This document shows, one piece after another, positions 26,833 through 37,190 of a DNA stretch of 64,000 bases. Each line of letters starts with the position of its first letter. The first letter of the stretch is position 1. This DNA comes from Synanceia verrucosa (taxonomy: Eukaryota > Chordata > Actinopteri > Perciformes > Synanceiidae): assembly GCA_029721515.1 (NCBI GenBank), contig CM056556.1, positions 16,767,598 through 16,831,597 on the forward strand. The letters are read 5' to 3'. The notes under the pieces are model-generated. The model worked only from the letters and a program-made list of their open reading frames with translations. It ran no database searches and was not told the origin of the DNA. The position numbers and the translations under genes are program-made.

Positions 26833-27312
26833 ACCCCTAATTTCCACCGGATGCGGAACAACGCCGACGTTTTGTCGTACCCGATATGTTTCCATTCAAA
26901 TCAGTGTGTCAATTTCCACTGAACGCGGGACACTGCTGATGTGCCGACGGCTGCCGAAACAAATCGACAGAGCTTCTATTTTTGTCTGACGTCAACAGGA
27001 TGTCATGTACAGACACAAAATAAACCGGTTTATTTTCAAAATAAAATAATCCGTGTTTACGGCGAATTGTATAATCGATTTCCCTCTACTCAGTGGACAC
27101 AGGGTGGTTCTTTTTCACTGACACGCCGCTATAACCCACTCTATCGCACGATTATACAGGAATTAGTGAGATCTTGTTAGTGAACGAGATCTCGTTCTCG
27201 CGATTCTGTCCCGCAGAGCCACAGTGGATGGATCTGGTGCGTATCAATGGATGCCAGACGACAGATTTTGATGGACGTCGGCATCGTTCCGCATCCAGTG
27301 GAAATTAGGGGT
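26833..27312. mobile_element. MITE with about 36-bp terminal inverted repeats
   Basis: The left end acccctaatttccaccggat, then gcggaac, matches the complement of the right end (cgtcggcatcgttccgcatc, then cagtggaaattaggggt), with about 33 of 36 positions agreeing. The subterminal motif tcaatttccactgaacgcgg (about 26909) repeats the same theme. An exact palindrome aacgagatctcgtt lies at 27183-27196. The element is about 480 bp with no intact protein-coding frame. A target duplication is not obvious (only short A runs flank it), so the superfamily is left open. Confidence 0.85.
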
Positions 27313-27964
27313 AAAAAACAGAGTGAGGGTGTGAAAAAGATTGTAAACATGACAACGAGGGCAAATGACAACTTTCCAATCAAAAATAGTGATTTGAAAG
27401 CCGAAAGCATTTATGAACTGTGGTCAAATAACTATCGCATTTTTCAATGAGAACAAAGAACCTGTGCAAAGGAAATTTGAAATCACAACAGTATGGGTGA
27501 TCGACCAAAAGGAAATGGTACAAAATAGAGGACATTTAGTCATTGTTTTAGTGTTGCAATGAAAATTTTGACCTTAAAGTGTGAACACAGTGTTTTCAAA
27601 AGCATTTTCAGATTTAGCTGGTTCAATGTAGATTTTGCGTGACAAAGAATATGTTGGGTTAAATTGCTTGCAAACCTTGCAATTTCCCATGAGACAACAA
27701 AGATTTTTTTTTTGCACTAGATTCGCTCAGAAGCCCATTCATTTAAAACGCTCACTGAATGGAGAAAGTTGGCTGTTACAATCTGTTCTCTCACTAATAA
27801 TTCCTAACACAGCGCTGTCTGACATGCCATTTTAGATCAAATATTTTTCTCAAAGAATGTAGTCATCTTATCCTTCCCAGATATGATAAAGGGATGTCTG
27901 TTTTTGAGGAGAACAGAGGAGCACATCTCTTTGATGGACCAAAGCACCAGTCATAAAGCTTATC

Positions 27965-28035
27965 TCACACACACACACACACACACACAAGCACACACAC
28001 ACACACACACACGCACACACACAAACACACACATA
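27965..28035 (+). repeat. (CA)n microsatellite
   Basis: About 70 nt of CA repeats with AAGCA and CGCA interruptions. Confidence 0.97.
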
Positions 28036-29685
28036 GGCCAGCAGTCTTGCTGGGCCCTGAACTTAGCACATTGATGTCTAAGGCTGCTCTCTCCTGACTG
28101 ACTCGCCATGGAATCACAGGATATGGAGCTGGAGGGTTGGGGGATGAGGGGAGAGTTGCCATTGACAACTCTGATATCTCCAAAGTGACCATCAGAAAAT
28201 GAGAAAAGAGAAAACTTATTAAGAGAGAAGGGTCCAGGGGAGGCCATGGGGCTAAATCTGTCACAGCTTTTTAAGAGAGGGACAAGGCAAGTTCGTGACT
28301 CCAGCAGCTACAGCTTTTACATGACTTCTATAGCTGACCTAATGAAGAATAGTAGGTCTGTATGGAAAAGCCAGGAGTAAGGGTTTAAAACACACACACA
28401 ACCAGCTTTCATAATAGAGAGTGAATCATAGAGTGCAGGACAATGGAAAATATGTCGAAGTCATTGTGGGTGAGATCTGAGCTTTGCTGACTCGAGAAGA
28501 ATCCCCAGGATACTTAGTGTGTTAAATCTTCTGATCAAAAATAAACAAGAAGAGGAGAATAGAGGCAGTGGGAGATGAGTCGGAGTGAAGGACAGCATCA
28601 GCAGAGAGATGTAGGAATCTGAATTCCTTCAGTTTGTCCGTGCCAAATGTTTAATGGAGAAGGGGAGGGGGGTGTTATTCTTCTATCACACTTACCCAAT
28701 GAACATGTGTGTGCATTTGTGTCAAGTGCAGGAAATGGGGAGGGAGTGGGGTACAGTCGTACAATGAGCAAAACCACACGTGATTTTTGTTTCCTACGTG
28801 TGTTTTCTTTCCCAATTATGCTCGAACCTCAGAATCACACAGAACAGAGGTGAAAAAAAAGCGCACACACATCCTTCTCCTGATCAGAGAGAGGAGAGCA
28901 AGGAGGTGGGGGGTAGACTTTTTTTATCCAAAAAAGGGCCCCATGCTCTTTATGTTTGGCATTGTTTGTGTGCATTTCCTCCTACAGCTCAGACAGGCCT
29001 TGTGTGGAGGGCAGGAAAAGAGACAGCAGCCCGACGGCCTTTGATGTTCATGTTTTATGGTCCCATGTAAATGCATTGTCTGTTAAGTCCTTTTGTTGTC
29101 CCTCTGCCTAATTAAGACCTCAGAGCGACTTGTTGACTCCACAAAGACCCTTGTTTGGGTAGGGTGTGTGTGTTTTTGTATGTCAAGGGTGTGCATGTGT
29201 CTCCTTTGATTGGGGTGTAGTTCAACAGAAATGTTAATTACACCCTACATACAAATAAAGCATAAACTTTGACATAAGATAGACATTCTTTTTTTTGTTT
29301 AAGGGCACTTTAAGTGGCGATGACATTGTTTTCCATTGAATTTTTATTTCTGGGATGTCTTGGTTCTTCAGCAAGAATCTGATGACACCAGTTTGCTGTT
29401 AATCTACCCGTCATCAGATATGCTTCTCCGACACACACTGTCCTGCTGCTTACTGGCTTAACTATAATGTCTCTGATACAGGTGGTAGAAAGGTCACCTG
29501 TCTCTCAGACATACTGTACGTGGAAGACCGATAGATAAGCAGACACAAACAAAGAGGAGCAAGTCCTTCTCACTCAGCAGGGAATTATTATACTGTGTAT
29601 ATTTTTATCTCAATAAATGATCCGAAGTAAGATTTAAGACATAATACTGCATAATACTAAAGTTTAATCAACAATTTCAGTAATT

Positions 29686-30164
29686 AACTCACTGAGTGCA
29701 ACACTTTTATAAAATGGAACGTGCCTTGTGCCAGCATTTTTGGCTATTTTGAGTCATCTTTCAAGACCCACAGATTATTTTGTACTATAACTCTGAAAAC
29801 ACAGAATAGCCAAAATAAAAAAGAGACCCTATTTCATCATGAAAAAATGTTTGTTTGCACCTTGTTCCTTGTTCTATTCTTGTCTGGATGAGCGCAGAGG
29901 CTAGTTTCACCATAAAGAAAACCTTTTTCCTAGTACTGATTGCTCTGCTCTCTGATCCGGATGTCTCCACTTCCTGCTTCGATCTCTGTGGCTCTACCAT
30001 TTCTTTCGCATTCCAACTACGTTTCCCAGATGCCCCACCGGGGATGTGAGAGCGCCCCCTTGTGCCAGCTGCCAAAAAAACACTTTGATGTATATATTTG
30101 CCAGTGCCACTCTAGCGTTGGCTTTTTAATGATTTATATACATGTCAATGGCACTCAATGAGTT
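29686..30164 (-). mobile_element. DNA-transposon-like repeat family X, copy 2 (inverted)
   Basis: The ends are aactcactgagtgc and gcactcaatgagtt, inverted repeats matching 13 of 14. Reverse-complemented, the interior aligns with 25477-25909 (gccacagagatcgaagcagg, then aagtggaga; ggcacaaggcac). The left flank gives TTAA across the border and the right TTCA, so a TTAA target duplication with one mutation is possible. The copy is 479 bp and non-coding. The superfamily is not identified. Confidence 0.75.
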
Positions 30165-31573
30165 CAGGGTTAAGTGAGTGTTTTCATGGTTACTATCCAT
30201 ATGGAAAAGATATGTATAAATCTTATAAAATTTGTATCTCCTTTGTATGAAACTTGCATGTAAAGCATTCAACAGTGAATCCGGATATAAGATTCTGAGT
30301 AAATTTAAACAAAATGAAACTTGTATGATTTGGGTATTTATCAGAATAGTATATCCTTATACTTCTTTTTATTATCTTGTGTCAAAATAATGCAAAAGCG
30401 GCCACTTTCAAAAGTAAATGATGTAAGTTAGTCATACGTTTTTTTCTGTGTCTTTTCTGTATGGGTATAAACACAGAGTTTCTGGGTTTGGTACCAAGAG
30501 TGGTGGCACATCATTATCAGTGGTAATTTCTGTGTGCATGCAGTTCAGAGTGGCGTTGTTTGGGGAGCCAGTACAACACACAACAGAGAGACTGAAATAC
30601 ACATGACCGGCCTCACTATTCAAAAACAACAGGAAGAATGTTGGATTACACCACAAAGAGGGAGAGTGACTTCGTTCCCTGCTCAGACAGACTGTTTTTC
30701 ACATTGCAAATAGTTCTTTGCTGCTATATTAATGTTCTGAATAAATAAATACTCAAGTGTACTTAATGTACAAGGTCTTTGGCGCTTCCTCCATGCCCTT
30801 GAAAATATAACACATTTGGCTGCTTGGGTCTCTGTGCACAGTATTTGTATGTTTTCAATCACTCGGACTGCTGAAATCCAGTCAGTCAGCATATTTTCAG
30901 TTTGTTTTCTCATTATCTATTTTCACTCATGGCACACATTGTCCAAACATACTGCTGCCACTTATCCCAAGGACGTGCTTTGGCATTTTATGACGTATGT
31001 GTCACATGAGCACCAGCGCACAGAGAGCCTCCTTGAAAAAAAACAAACAAACACAAGTGCATGCTACACAGTCACTATGGTATGCAAGTATGAGTTTGTG
31101 TGTGTTGTTTGCATCCAGTGGTTTCTGTTTCAGTGTTTAGCTCCATACCAGTGGGTTTTCATTTGTGTTGACACAGATGTGCTGCTTTGAGTCGAGGGGC
31201 GTTTGTTTTTTGGACTGCTCTTAATGCAGACTGATTTCCTTCTGTTTCGCTTTGCACCATGTTGCAGAATCATAGTTGTGAGCGATAGTGAGAGATTAAC
31301 CAATCTGTTTTGACACATTCAGTTAATGTGTATTTTTGTGTTCTTGAATGCAGATGTGTGCTCTCCTGTCAGGGCCACATGTTTCGCTGTTACATGGTAC
31401 ATACATTGGTTATTGATTCTTGATTGTAGCAAAAGCCAAATAGCCCGGGTTGGGTTCAGCCTTTTATTTCATCTTTTACAACGCAGCGTGTCCACAACAA
31501 GCTGCTAAACACCATAAGGAATCATCTGTACACTGTTTCCTTTCGACTAAATCAGTCTTCCTTTCTGTCATAG

Positions 31574-31649
31574 GTTATCCCATGCCCAGAGATCAGCCGT
31601 AAAAGTCCTCCGCAGAATGCAATACTTTGTGGCCCGGAAGAAATTTCAG
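31574..31649 (+). CDS. kcnq1: kcnq1 internal exon (equivalent of human exon 12): helix B / calmodulin-binding segment
   Basis: This is a 76-nt exon of the Kv7.1 potassium channel, a plasma-membrane channel that carries the slow delayed rectifier current with KCNE subunits. One base completes a codon from the upstream exon and 25 whole codons follow, ending in phase 0. The translation contains RRMQYFVARKKFQ, which is nearly identical to human KCNQ1 RRMQYFVAKKKFQ in proximal C-terminal helix B. In the family this helix binds calmodulin and contributes basic residues to PIP2 regulation. The preceding residues (LSHAQRSAVKVL) diverge from human but keep the basic/hydrophobic pattern. The acceptor is a pyrimidine-rich run ending in atag at 31573, and the donor is CAG|gtaagc, a good consensus. 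KCNQ2-5 carry a clearly different motif here (for example MKFHVAKRKF in KCNQ5, from memory), so KCNQ1 is favoured. Teleosts may have more than one kcnq1 paralogue, and I cannot tell which this is. Confidence 0.95.
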
Positions 31650-32511
31650 GTAAGCAACTCCAAAGGAGAGAAATCTAGAGTCACTGATACGGCTATGAAT
31701 AGAGAGTCAGATTGAGAGCAAAAGAGGGAATGAGAGAAGTGTGTGTGTGTGTAGTGTTGTTGTGGTTATACAGGATGAGCAGGGGGGAGCCCCAAGGGCA
31801 TTAGCTTCAGCGTTGCCGTGCGTGTGTACATGTGTGTATGCATGTGTTTATGTGTAAATGCCTGAAACTTGCACCTGCATGTCTTTTTTGTGCTCATTTT
31901 AGTTCAGGCATAATATCAAGGGAAGTCTACTAACCTGTCTCTGGGGCAACAGCAGGAATTCACTTACTTTTGCACTTTGCAAAAATACGCTTACACACAG
32001 ACACACACACAGACACATGGGACATGGCCTCACTCAGCATTAAAGGCAGTAGAATTATGTTCAAACATTTTGCACAGTAAATAAATTCAGTTAAATAAAA
32101 ACATAATCATGTTTGAGATACTTTGGCCATCATTTTCATGCTACGTTATTGTCGAACAGTTCCCCATATTCTTACCATTTCCAAGTGTTCTATATGTTTT
32201 CAATTATGGCCTAAATGATCTCAGCTGGAGAGGCTATACCAATGATACCCTAAAGAGTTCACTGGGTTCGTTCTGATGCTGCTTGTGTCTACGTCACGCT
32301 GAACAAAGCTGTGAAAGGACCTTAACACGATTCACGATCAGTGCACACACACATGCACACACACAAACACAGACAAGGAGTTAACAATGAACCCTTTGCG
32401 CCCACAGGGGTTAGGGATGTGTCGGGGACCGAGCAGCAGTGGCTATGGTTGACAATGGTTTTTGTGTCCCTGTGTGTGTGTGTGTGTGTTGTGTTTGTGT
32501 GTAATCAACAG
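31650..32511 (+). other. kcnq1 intron between 76-nt and 95-nt exons
   Basis: An 862-nt intron runs from gtaagc to aatcaacag. It has short GT and CA repeats and otherwise anonymous sequence. The last 50 nt are dominated by a GT repeat. Confidence 0.93.
32471..32502 (+). repeat. (GT)n microsatellite abutting a kcnq1 splice acceptor
   Basis: GT repeats with interruptions (tgttgtgtttgtgtgt) occupy the place of the polypyrimidine tract. The acceptor AG is at 32510-32511. Confidence 0.95.
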
Positions 32512-32606
32512 CAAGCGCGGAAGCCCTATGATGTGCGAGACGTGATCGAGCAGTATTCCCAGGGACACCTCAACATGATGGTCCGCATCAAGGAACTGCA
32601 GAGAAG
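32512..32606 (+). CDS. kcnq1: kcnq1 internal exon (equivalent of human exon 13): helix B end and helix C coiled coil
   Basis: This 95-nt exon continues in frame from the exon ending at 31649. It starts at codon phase 0 and ends two bases into an Arg codon. The product includes QARKPYDVRDVIEQYSQG and then HLNMMVRIKELQR. It matches human KCNQ1 residues 531-562 with essentially one change (Met for Leu in NLMVRIK). It covers the end of helix B and helix C, a coiled coil in the C-terminal assembly domain; human residues equivalent to R533, R539, R555 and K557 are all conserved. The splice signals are odd. The acceptor CAG at 32509-32511 follows a GT-repeat tract (about 32471-32502) instead of a polypyrimidine run. 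The donor is AAG|gtggag, a weak match to gtragt. An open frame runs upstream through the GT repeat, but the family alignment fixes the exon start at 32512. Confidence 0.96.
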
Positions 32607-34629
32607 GTGGAGTCTTTAACCTCTTTTGACCTTTTATCCTTGCAGTATTTCTCAAACTTTGTGTATTTGTTGTTTTCTTGTTTTTTCCCCACATTTGTAC
32701 CACTGTTATGTTGGATGCCTATGGTAGCCGACAACACATGAAAAATGGCTCAAAACAATTACTTAGGAGAAACTTGCAAAAGCTTCAAAAACAATGCCAA
32801 TAAAAAAAAGAACAGAAAAAAACTCTGAAATAAATGCAACAAATAACATGTTACAGATGAAGAAATATGCTGCAGAAAGTCAAAACAAATACATTGACAC
32901 CAAATGCACTGCAACAAACCTCAAAAAAAAAAACAAAAAAAAAACAAAACAGAAAAGCCCTGCATAGCAACAAGGAAGTTCTCCAACAACAAGGAAGAAG
33001 GAGAGAAGATTAAAGTGAAAAGATGGATTCCATTCTATTGTGTTGTATTGTATGTTCTATAATATTGTAAAAGACTAAAGCCAAATATCATAAAGAATAC
33101 ATACCTTGTATGCCCCTTTTGATTACACTTTTTCTTTCCAAAAGGACATTCTTTTGTTTGGTTTATAGCATGTTTGGCCCTTGTCAGCCACCATAGATAC
33201 AACCTCATACGAAGAAGAAAAGAGTCAGAAACCAAAATATATAACCTTATTCTAAAACTGAATAGATTTCATTAGATCCTCTGTCTTTATTCATGGAACA
33301 CATTAGCATTAAGGTGTCTTTGTGCACTTATTATCATCAAACTATTGCTGTTTGTCCCACTCTTAACTAGGCCATATTGTGTGTTGTGTGCAGTGTTGTG
33401 TTACTAGCTACCTCATTCAAAAAGTAACTCAAACCAAAAAATAATTGTTATTATTGAAAGTAACATTTTAGTCAATCTTTTTTATGCTCCCTTTTATGCT
33501 CCTATTGCTTCAGTTCAGTTCTGTATGGAAATAATACACTGGTCATCAACTCTACAGTTTTTATTCATTCACATCACTAAACTCTGCTCAACATTATGGT
33601 CGTTTCTGTAAGGTGACCAGATTTCTGAAATTAAATCCAGGACATTTCCAACTCGGAGATAACAACAGTTATTACGCTAGCAACCGGCTACCGTAATAAC
33701 TGTTGTTCCAGTCTGAGAGCAACATGCTCCCTCACGCTTTCTGCTTCCTACCCAGCTACTGTAAAAAAGTGTTGTCTGAGTCATAGACATATATACATAG
33801 ATGCCGCATTGAGCAGATTTGGCTGTCGCTGCGATCTGTCAGTGTGTCCACCATATTGGATGTGGCAGCTCTGCCTCGTAAACTAATGTAAGAAAATAGA
33901 TCAAACTTCATAAAGCACATTTGTGAGGCACATCATAATGCACGTGTCAGTGATGCCAGAAAAGCTTCAATACAAAGAATCACAGAGCCAGGAGTCTTTT
34001 ATAATCACACTTGGAAAGAATCCTACAACGTCTTTCATAAACATCTAAGCTGCTCATTTATTGTTATACTTTTATTTGCTACCCTAAATCAGCCTGATGC
34101 CAAAACATAGAATTCAATGGAAAATCCAAAGACGAAGATCACAGCACTCACCACATCTTACTCCTTCACAAACACCACAATAATGCATATAATGACCGCC
34201 ATGCATTGAGTGGGTCACCAACATAAATGAAAGATATTTAAGACAATTATAGTTGTTGTGATTAAAACACTCTTGATTTGAGGTGATGAAAAGAGGAGTA
34301 GGTTTGGACGACTGACAGTCCACATGTGCTATTGAAACCTTTGCATGTCTCTTATTGTTTATTTTGGAAACTTGACATCTCAGTAAGAACATTCATTTAT
34401 TAATCCTTTTTAAAACTTGCATTTTTTTGCTCTTAAAGCAGTGATTATATGAATATTATTCAAGCTGATGTAATTTGTTTAATTTTATTGGCTCTATAAA
34501 TTGGCTTATATTATTTCACTGTTATGTTCATGAGCTGGAATAATGTGCTGTTTACTCAACTAAATCTCCTCTGTTTCTGGCCAGTGTTTTTGCCTTTCTC
34601 AGCTGAATGACTTGTATCTTCTTCTCCAG
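32607..34629 (+). other. kcnq1 intron between 95-nt and 41-nt exons
   Basis: A 2023-nt intron runs from gtggag to cttctccag. It holds an A-rich stretch (about 32780-32960) and a perfect 16-bp inverted repeat at 33661-33707. No genes are seen in it. Confidence 0.92.
33661..33707. repeat. Perfect 16-bp inverted repeat (hairpin)
   Basis: The arm aacaacagttattacg (33661-33676) and its exact complement cgtaataactgttgtt (33692-33707) are separated by a 15-nt loop. The loop carries partial extra complementarity (ctagc/gctac). It lies in a kcnq1 intron about 1 kb from the nearest exon. Confidence 0.9.
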
Positions 34630-34670
34630 GCTGGACGGCACGCTGGGGAAGCCTGGAATGTTTCTCCCAG
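34630..34670 (+). CDS. kcnq1: kcnq1 short exon (equivalent of human exon 14): helix C-D linker
   Basis: This very short exon of 41 nt has its borders fixed by ttctccag|GCTGGAC and CTCCCAG|gtaaat. One base finishes the Arg codon split at 32606, 13 codons follow, and one base of the next codon ends the exon. The peptide LDGTLGKPGMFLP aligns with human LDQSIGKPSLFIS in the linker after helix C; the GKP core is identical. As I recall, the human exon is 47 nt, so this one is 6 nt (two codons) shorter with the frame preserved. The linker is poorly conserved between paralogues. The exon is assigned by its position between two strongly matching exons, the exact phase fit and the GKP motif. Skipping it would break the reading frame. 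Confidence 0.9.
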
Positions 34671-34784
34671 GTAAATAGACAAGCTTACATCTGATAGACA
34701 GCCATCACTCCTCGCTCCATCTCTGTGTTTATACCTCACATGCAAACACCAGCTGTGCCAGACTAAATAGAAAAAGGTCCCTGA

Positions 34785-34826
34785 TGTGTGTGTATTTGTG
34801 TGTGTGTGTGTGTGTGTGTGTGTATT

Positions 34827-34908
<82 letters not shown>
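34785..34908 (+). repeat. Compound (GT)n-(TA)n microsatellite
   Basis: Two GT blocks broken by tatttg are followed by about 26 TA units. The tract starts 115 nt after the donor of the 41-nt kcnq1 exon. Confidence 0.97.
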
Positions 34909-34909
<1 letters not shown>

Positions 34910-35168
34910 ATTGTTTCTTCACACAAATAGCTATTCAGCAAATCACATGGCCTCAACTCAATACATTTAGACATGTAGACATGGTCAACACAACTTGCTA
35001 AAGTTCAAAATAAGCATCAGAATGGGGAAGAAAGGGGTTTTAAGTGACTTTTAACGTGACACGTTTGTTGGTGCCAGACAGGCTGGTCTGAGTTTTTCAG
35101 AAACTGCTGATCTACTGGGATCACTACAACCATCTCTGGAAATGGAAGGGGACATTCTCATCATAGAT

Positions 35169-35485
35169 ATCCATCCATCCATCCATTTTCTACCTCTTAG
35201 CCTCACATAGGATCGCGGGGGGGGGGATCCTAACCCTGGACAAGTCGCCAGTTCAACGCAGGGCACATTGAGACAGACAACCACTCACACTCACATTCAC
35301 ACCTACGGTCAATTTAAATTAGCCAATTAACCTAATCGCCATGCATGGATGGTGGGAGGAAGCTGGAGTACCCGGAGAGAACCCACACAGACAGGGGGAG
35401 AACATGCAAACTCCATAAAAGAAAGGCCCCACAGACCGTCTTGCTGTGAGGCAACAGTGCTAACCACTACACCACCATGCTGCCC
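35169..35485 (-). mobile_element. SINE copy B (minus strand)
   Basis: It starts with a CCAT-repeat, the complement of the GGAT tail. It runs through ctggacaagtcgccag, caatttaaattagccaatta and gtacccggagagaacccaca to gtgctaaccactacaccacc at the tRNA-like head. It is near full length, with a G run at 35216-35226. It is head-to-head with copy C, 147 bp away. Confidence 0.9.
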
Positions 35486-35632
35486 ATTCCGATTATCTAG
35501 TGAACAATAAATAAAAATAATCAGTTATCTGATATTTACATAATCATAACATTAACTCACAACTATTTGCAGATTGATGAATTGGTTTGAAAAAACTATT
35601 GAAGACAAAAGTATACTGAATATCTTTGAGTT

Positions 35633-35975
35633 CTAGGTGTAGTGGTTAGCACTGTCGCCTCACAGCAAGAAGGTACCGGGTTCGATTCCTGGCCCGGGGC
35701 CTTTCTGTGTGGAGTTTGCATGTTCTCCCTGTGTCTGTGTGGGTTCTCTCCGGGTACTCCGGCTTCCTCCCAACATCCAAAAACATGCATGGGGATTAGG
35801 TTAAGTGGCTAATTTAAATTGACCGTAGGTGTGAATGTGAGTGTGAGTGGTTGTCTGTCTCTATGTGCCCTGTGATGAGGTGGCGACTTGTCCAGGGTGT
35901 ACCCTGCCTTTTGCCCTAAGACAGCTGGGATAGGCTCCAGCCCCCCCCCGCGACCCTATGAGGATAAGAGGCAGA
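35633..35975 (+). mobile_element. SINE copy C (plus strand)
   Basis: A full-length copy: ggtgtagtggttagcactgt, the B box gggttcgattcc, the conserved body ctttctgtgtggagtttgca, and the 3' end with gggataggctccag and a C run. The 8-mer tttgagtt flanks it at 35625-35632 and 35976-35983, a likely target-site duplication. The tRNA-like head suggests an RNA polymerase III promoter. It is non-coding. Confidence 0.92.
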
Positions 35976-36171
35976 TTTGAGTTGTGGATAAAACATTTGA
36001 GGATGTCATCTTGGGCTTTGTCACTGACATTTTTCATCACGTGACATGACATGACATTTTTGGACCAAATGATTAATCAATCAATCAAGAACATTATCAG
36101 CATTAGTTGCAGCCTTAAAAATAATGAAAACATTTGTCAACAATTTAAATTATGTGTTTCGGTCCCTTGTC

Positions 36172-36394
36172 ATATAAACAATAGAGAAATTGAGTCAAGG
36201 TACCAAAAATACAAACCCTTAAAAAGTAATTTATTTGATCAGTGTGAAAAAAGTACCACAGCCCCTGTGTTAACTGAAAATCATCATCAGTCACTACTTG
36301 ATTGGTTCTGCCAAAAAAAAAATAAATTCCCATTTCTCACAAGAAATTGGCAAACATGAATATAACATCAGGCTGAATGAATAAAATGAAGAAC
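36172..36394 (+). repeat. 223-bp dispersed repeat, copy 2
   Basis: This is the second copy of the repeat at 20982-21204, same strand and nearly the same length. The similarity stops close to the same points at both ends (atataaaca... to ...ataaaatgaagaac), so these are probably near the true element borders. No flanking target duplication was seen here. Confidence 0.85.
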
Positions 36395-37190
36395 ATAATG
36401 CAAATTCATTTAGTTATTTTTTTAAAGATTTAATTCACACTTGATTACTGTTGCTAAAATATTGCTGAGATTAAGTGCAGATTAAGTGCAGTTTGTACTG
36501 CAGTTTGTTTTGCCAGCTCCCCTCTACCGCCAACCGCCTTCCTTTCTTTCCTCCCTCCATTTTTTTTCCCTTCGGCCCAATTCCCAGTTGCGTTGTAAAC
36601 ATCTCTTGGCTGACCCTGGCCACTAACAAAGTTAACCAGTTGGCCAGTTGGACAAGGGACTGGACTAAGAAAACAGAGTCTTGTACTCTCCAATTTAGCT
36701 AAACACATTTCATACACACATAAACACAAACGGCAAAAATGAATGGATGAACTTACACGTTGAATTTTACACTTCTGTGAAATCAATTCTTAGGAAAGAC
36801 TATGTTTCTAGCAGATCCAGGGAATATACCCTACCTAACCTAATTAGTTAACTTGTGTTTTGAAGGCTACAAAACTCTTTCTGACGTGCATTTACTGTTT
36901 CTATTACAGTAAGGGTCCATAAATTGTCCCCCATAAATTGTATCCACAATCGTACCCACAAAAGATGGCATGAACTGAATGAATGGATGGTTTCACAAAG
37001 AAACATGAGCCTTCAGGGCTCTTGCTGTAAATAGCAATGTTATGCTTGTAATGTGCGTGTTTGTGTGACCTTTCTGCGTCTGCGAAAGCCACTAAAATAT
37101 TTATTAGTACATTTTTACCATCAAGGCTAATGGTGTATATGTACAGTGTGTATATATAAACACTAAATTTGCTTTTTTTCCATCCACCAG

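Larger units (their letters stand above)
1..31573 (+). other. Large kcnq1 intron (3' part), upstream of the 76-nt exon
   Basis: The next upstream exon of kcnq1, expected to encode the stretch before helix B and to end in CA so that the split codon reads Gln, was not recognised. This whole segment is therefore read as intron. It holds repeats listed separately and otherwise anonymous AT-rich DNA. No nested gene with convincing protein homology was found on either strand. The open frames present are short, mostly lie in microsatellites or repeats, and resemble no known family apart from the transposon remnants. Confidence 0.75.
34671..37190 (+). other. kcnq1 intron between 41-nt and 62-nt exons
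   Basis: A 2520-nt intron runs from gtaaat to catccaccag. It contains a GT/TA microsatellite 115 nt after the donor, a head-to-head SINE pair and the second copy of a 223-bp dispersed repeat. Repeats make up a large share of it. Confidence 0.92.

Noticed and set aside
32509..32515. Tandem (NAGNAG) acceptor at the start of the 95-nt exon
   Set aside because: The sequence is cagcaag, so the second AG lies 4 nt on and would shift the frame. It is not an in-frame NAGNAG.
32341..32619. Continuous open frame of 92 codons around the 95-nt kcnq1 exon taken as one coding unit
   Set aside because: The upstream part translates the GT/CA repeats and the downstream part runs past the donor. Only 32512-32606 matches the KCNQ1 family.
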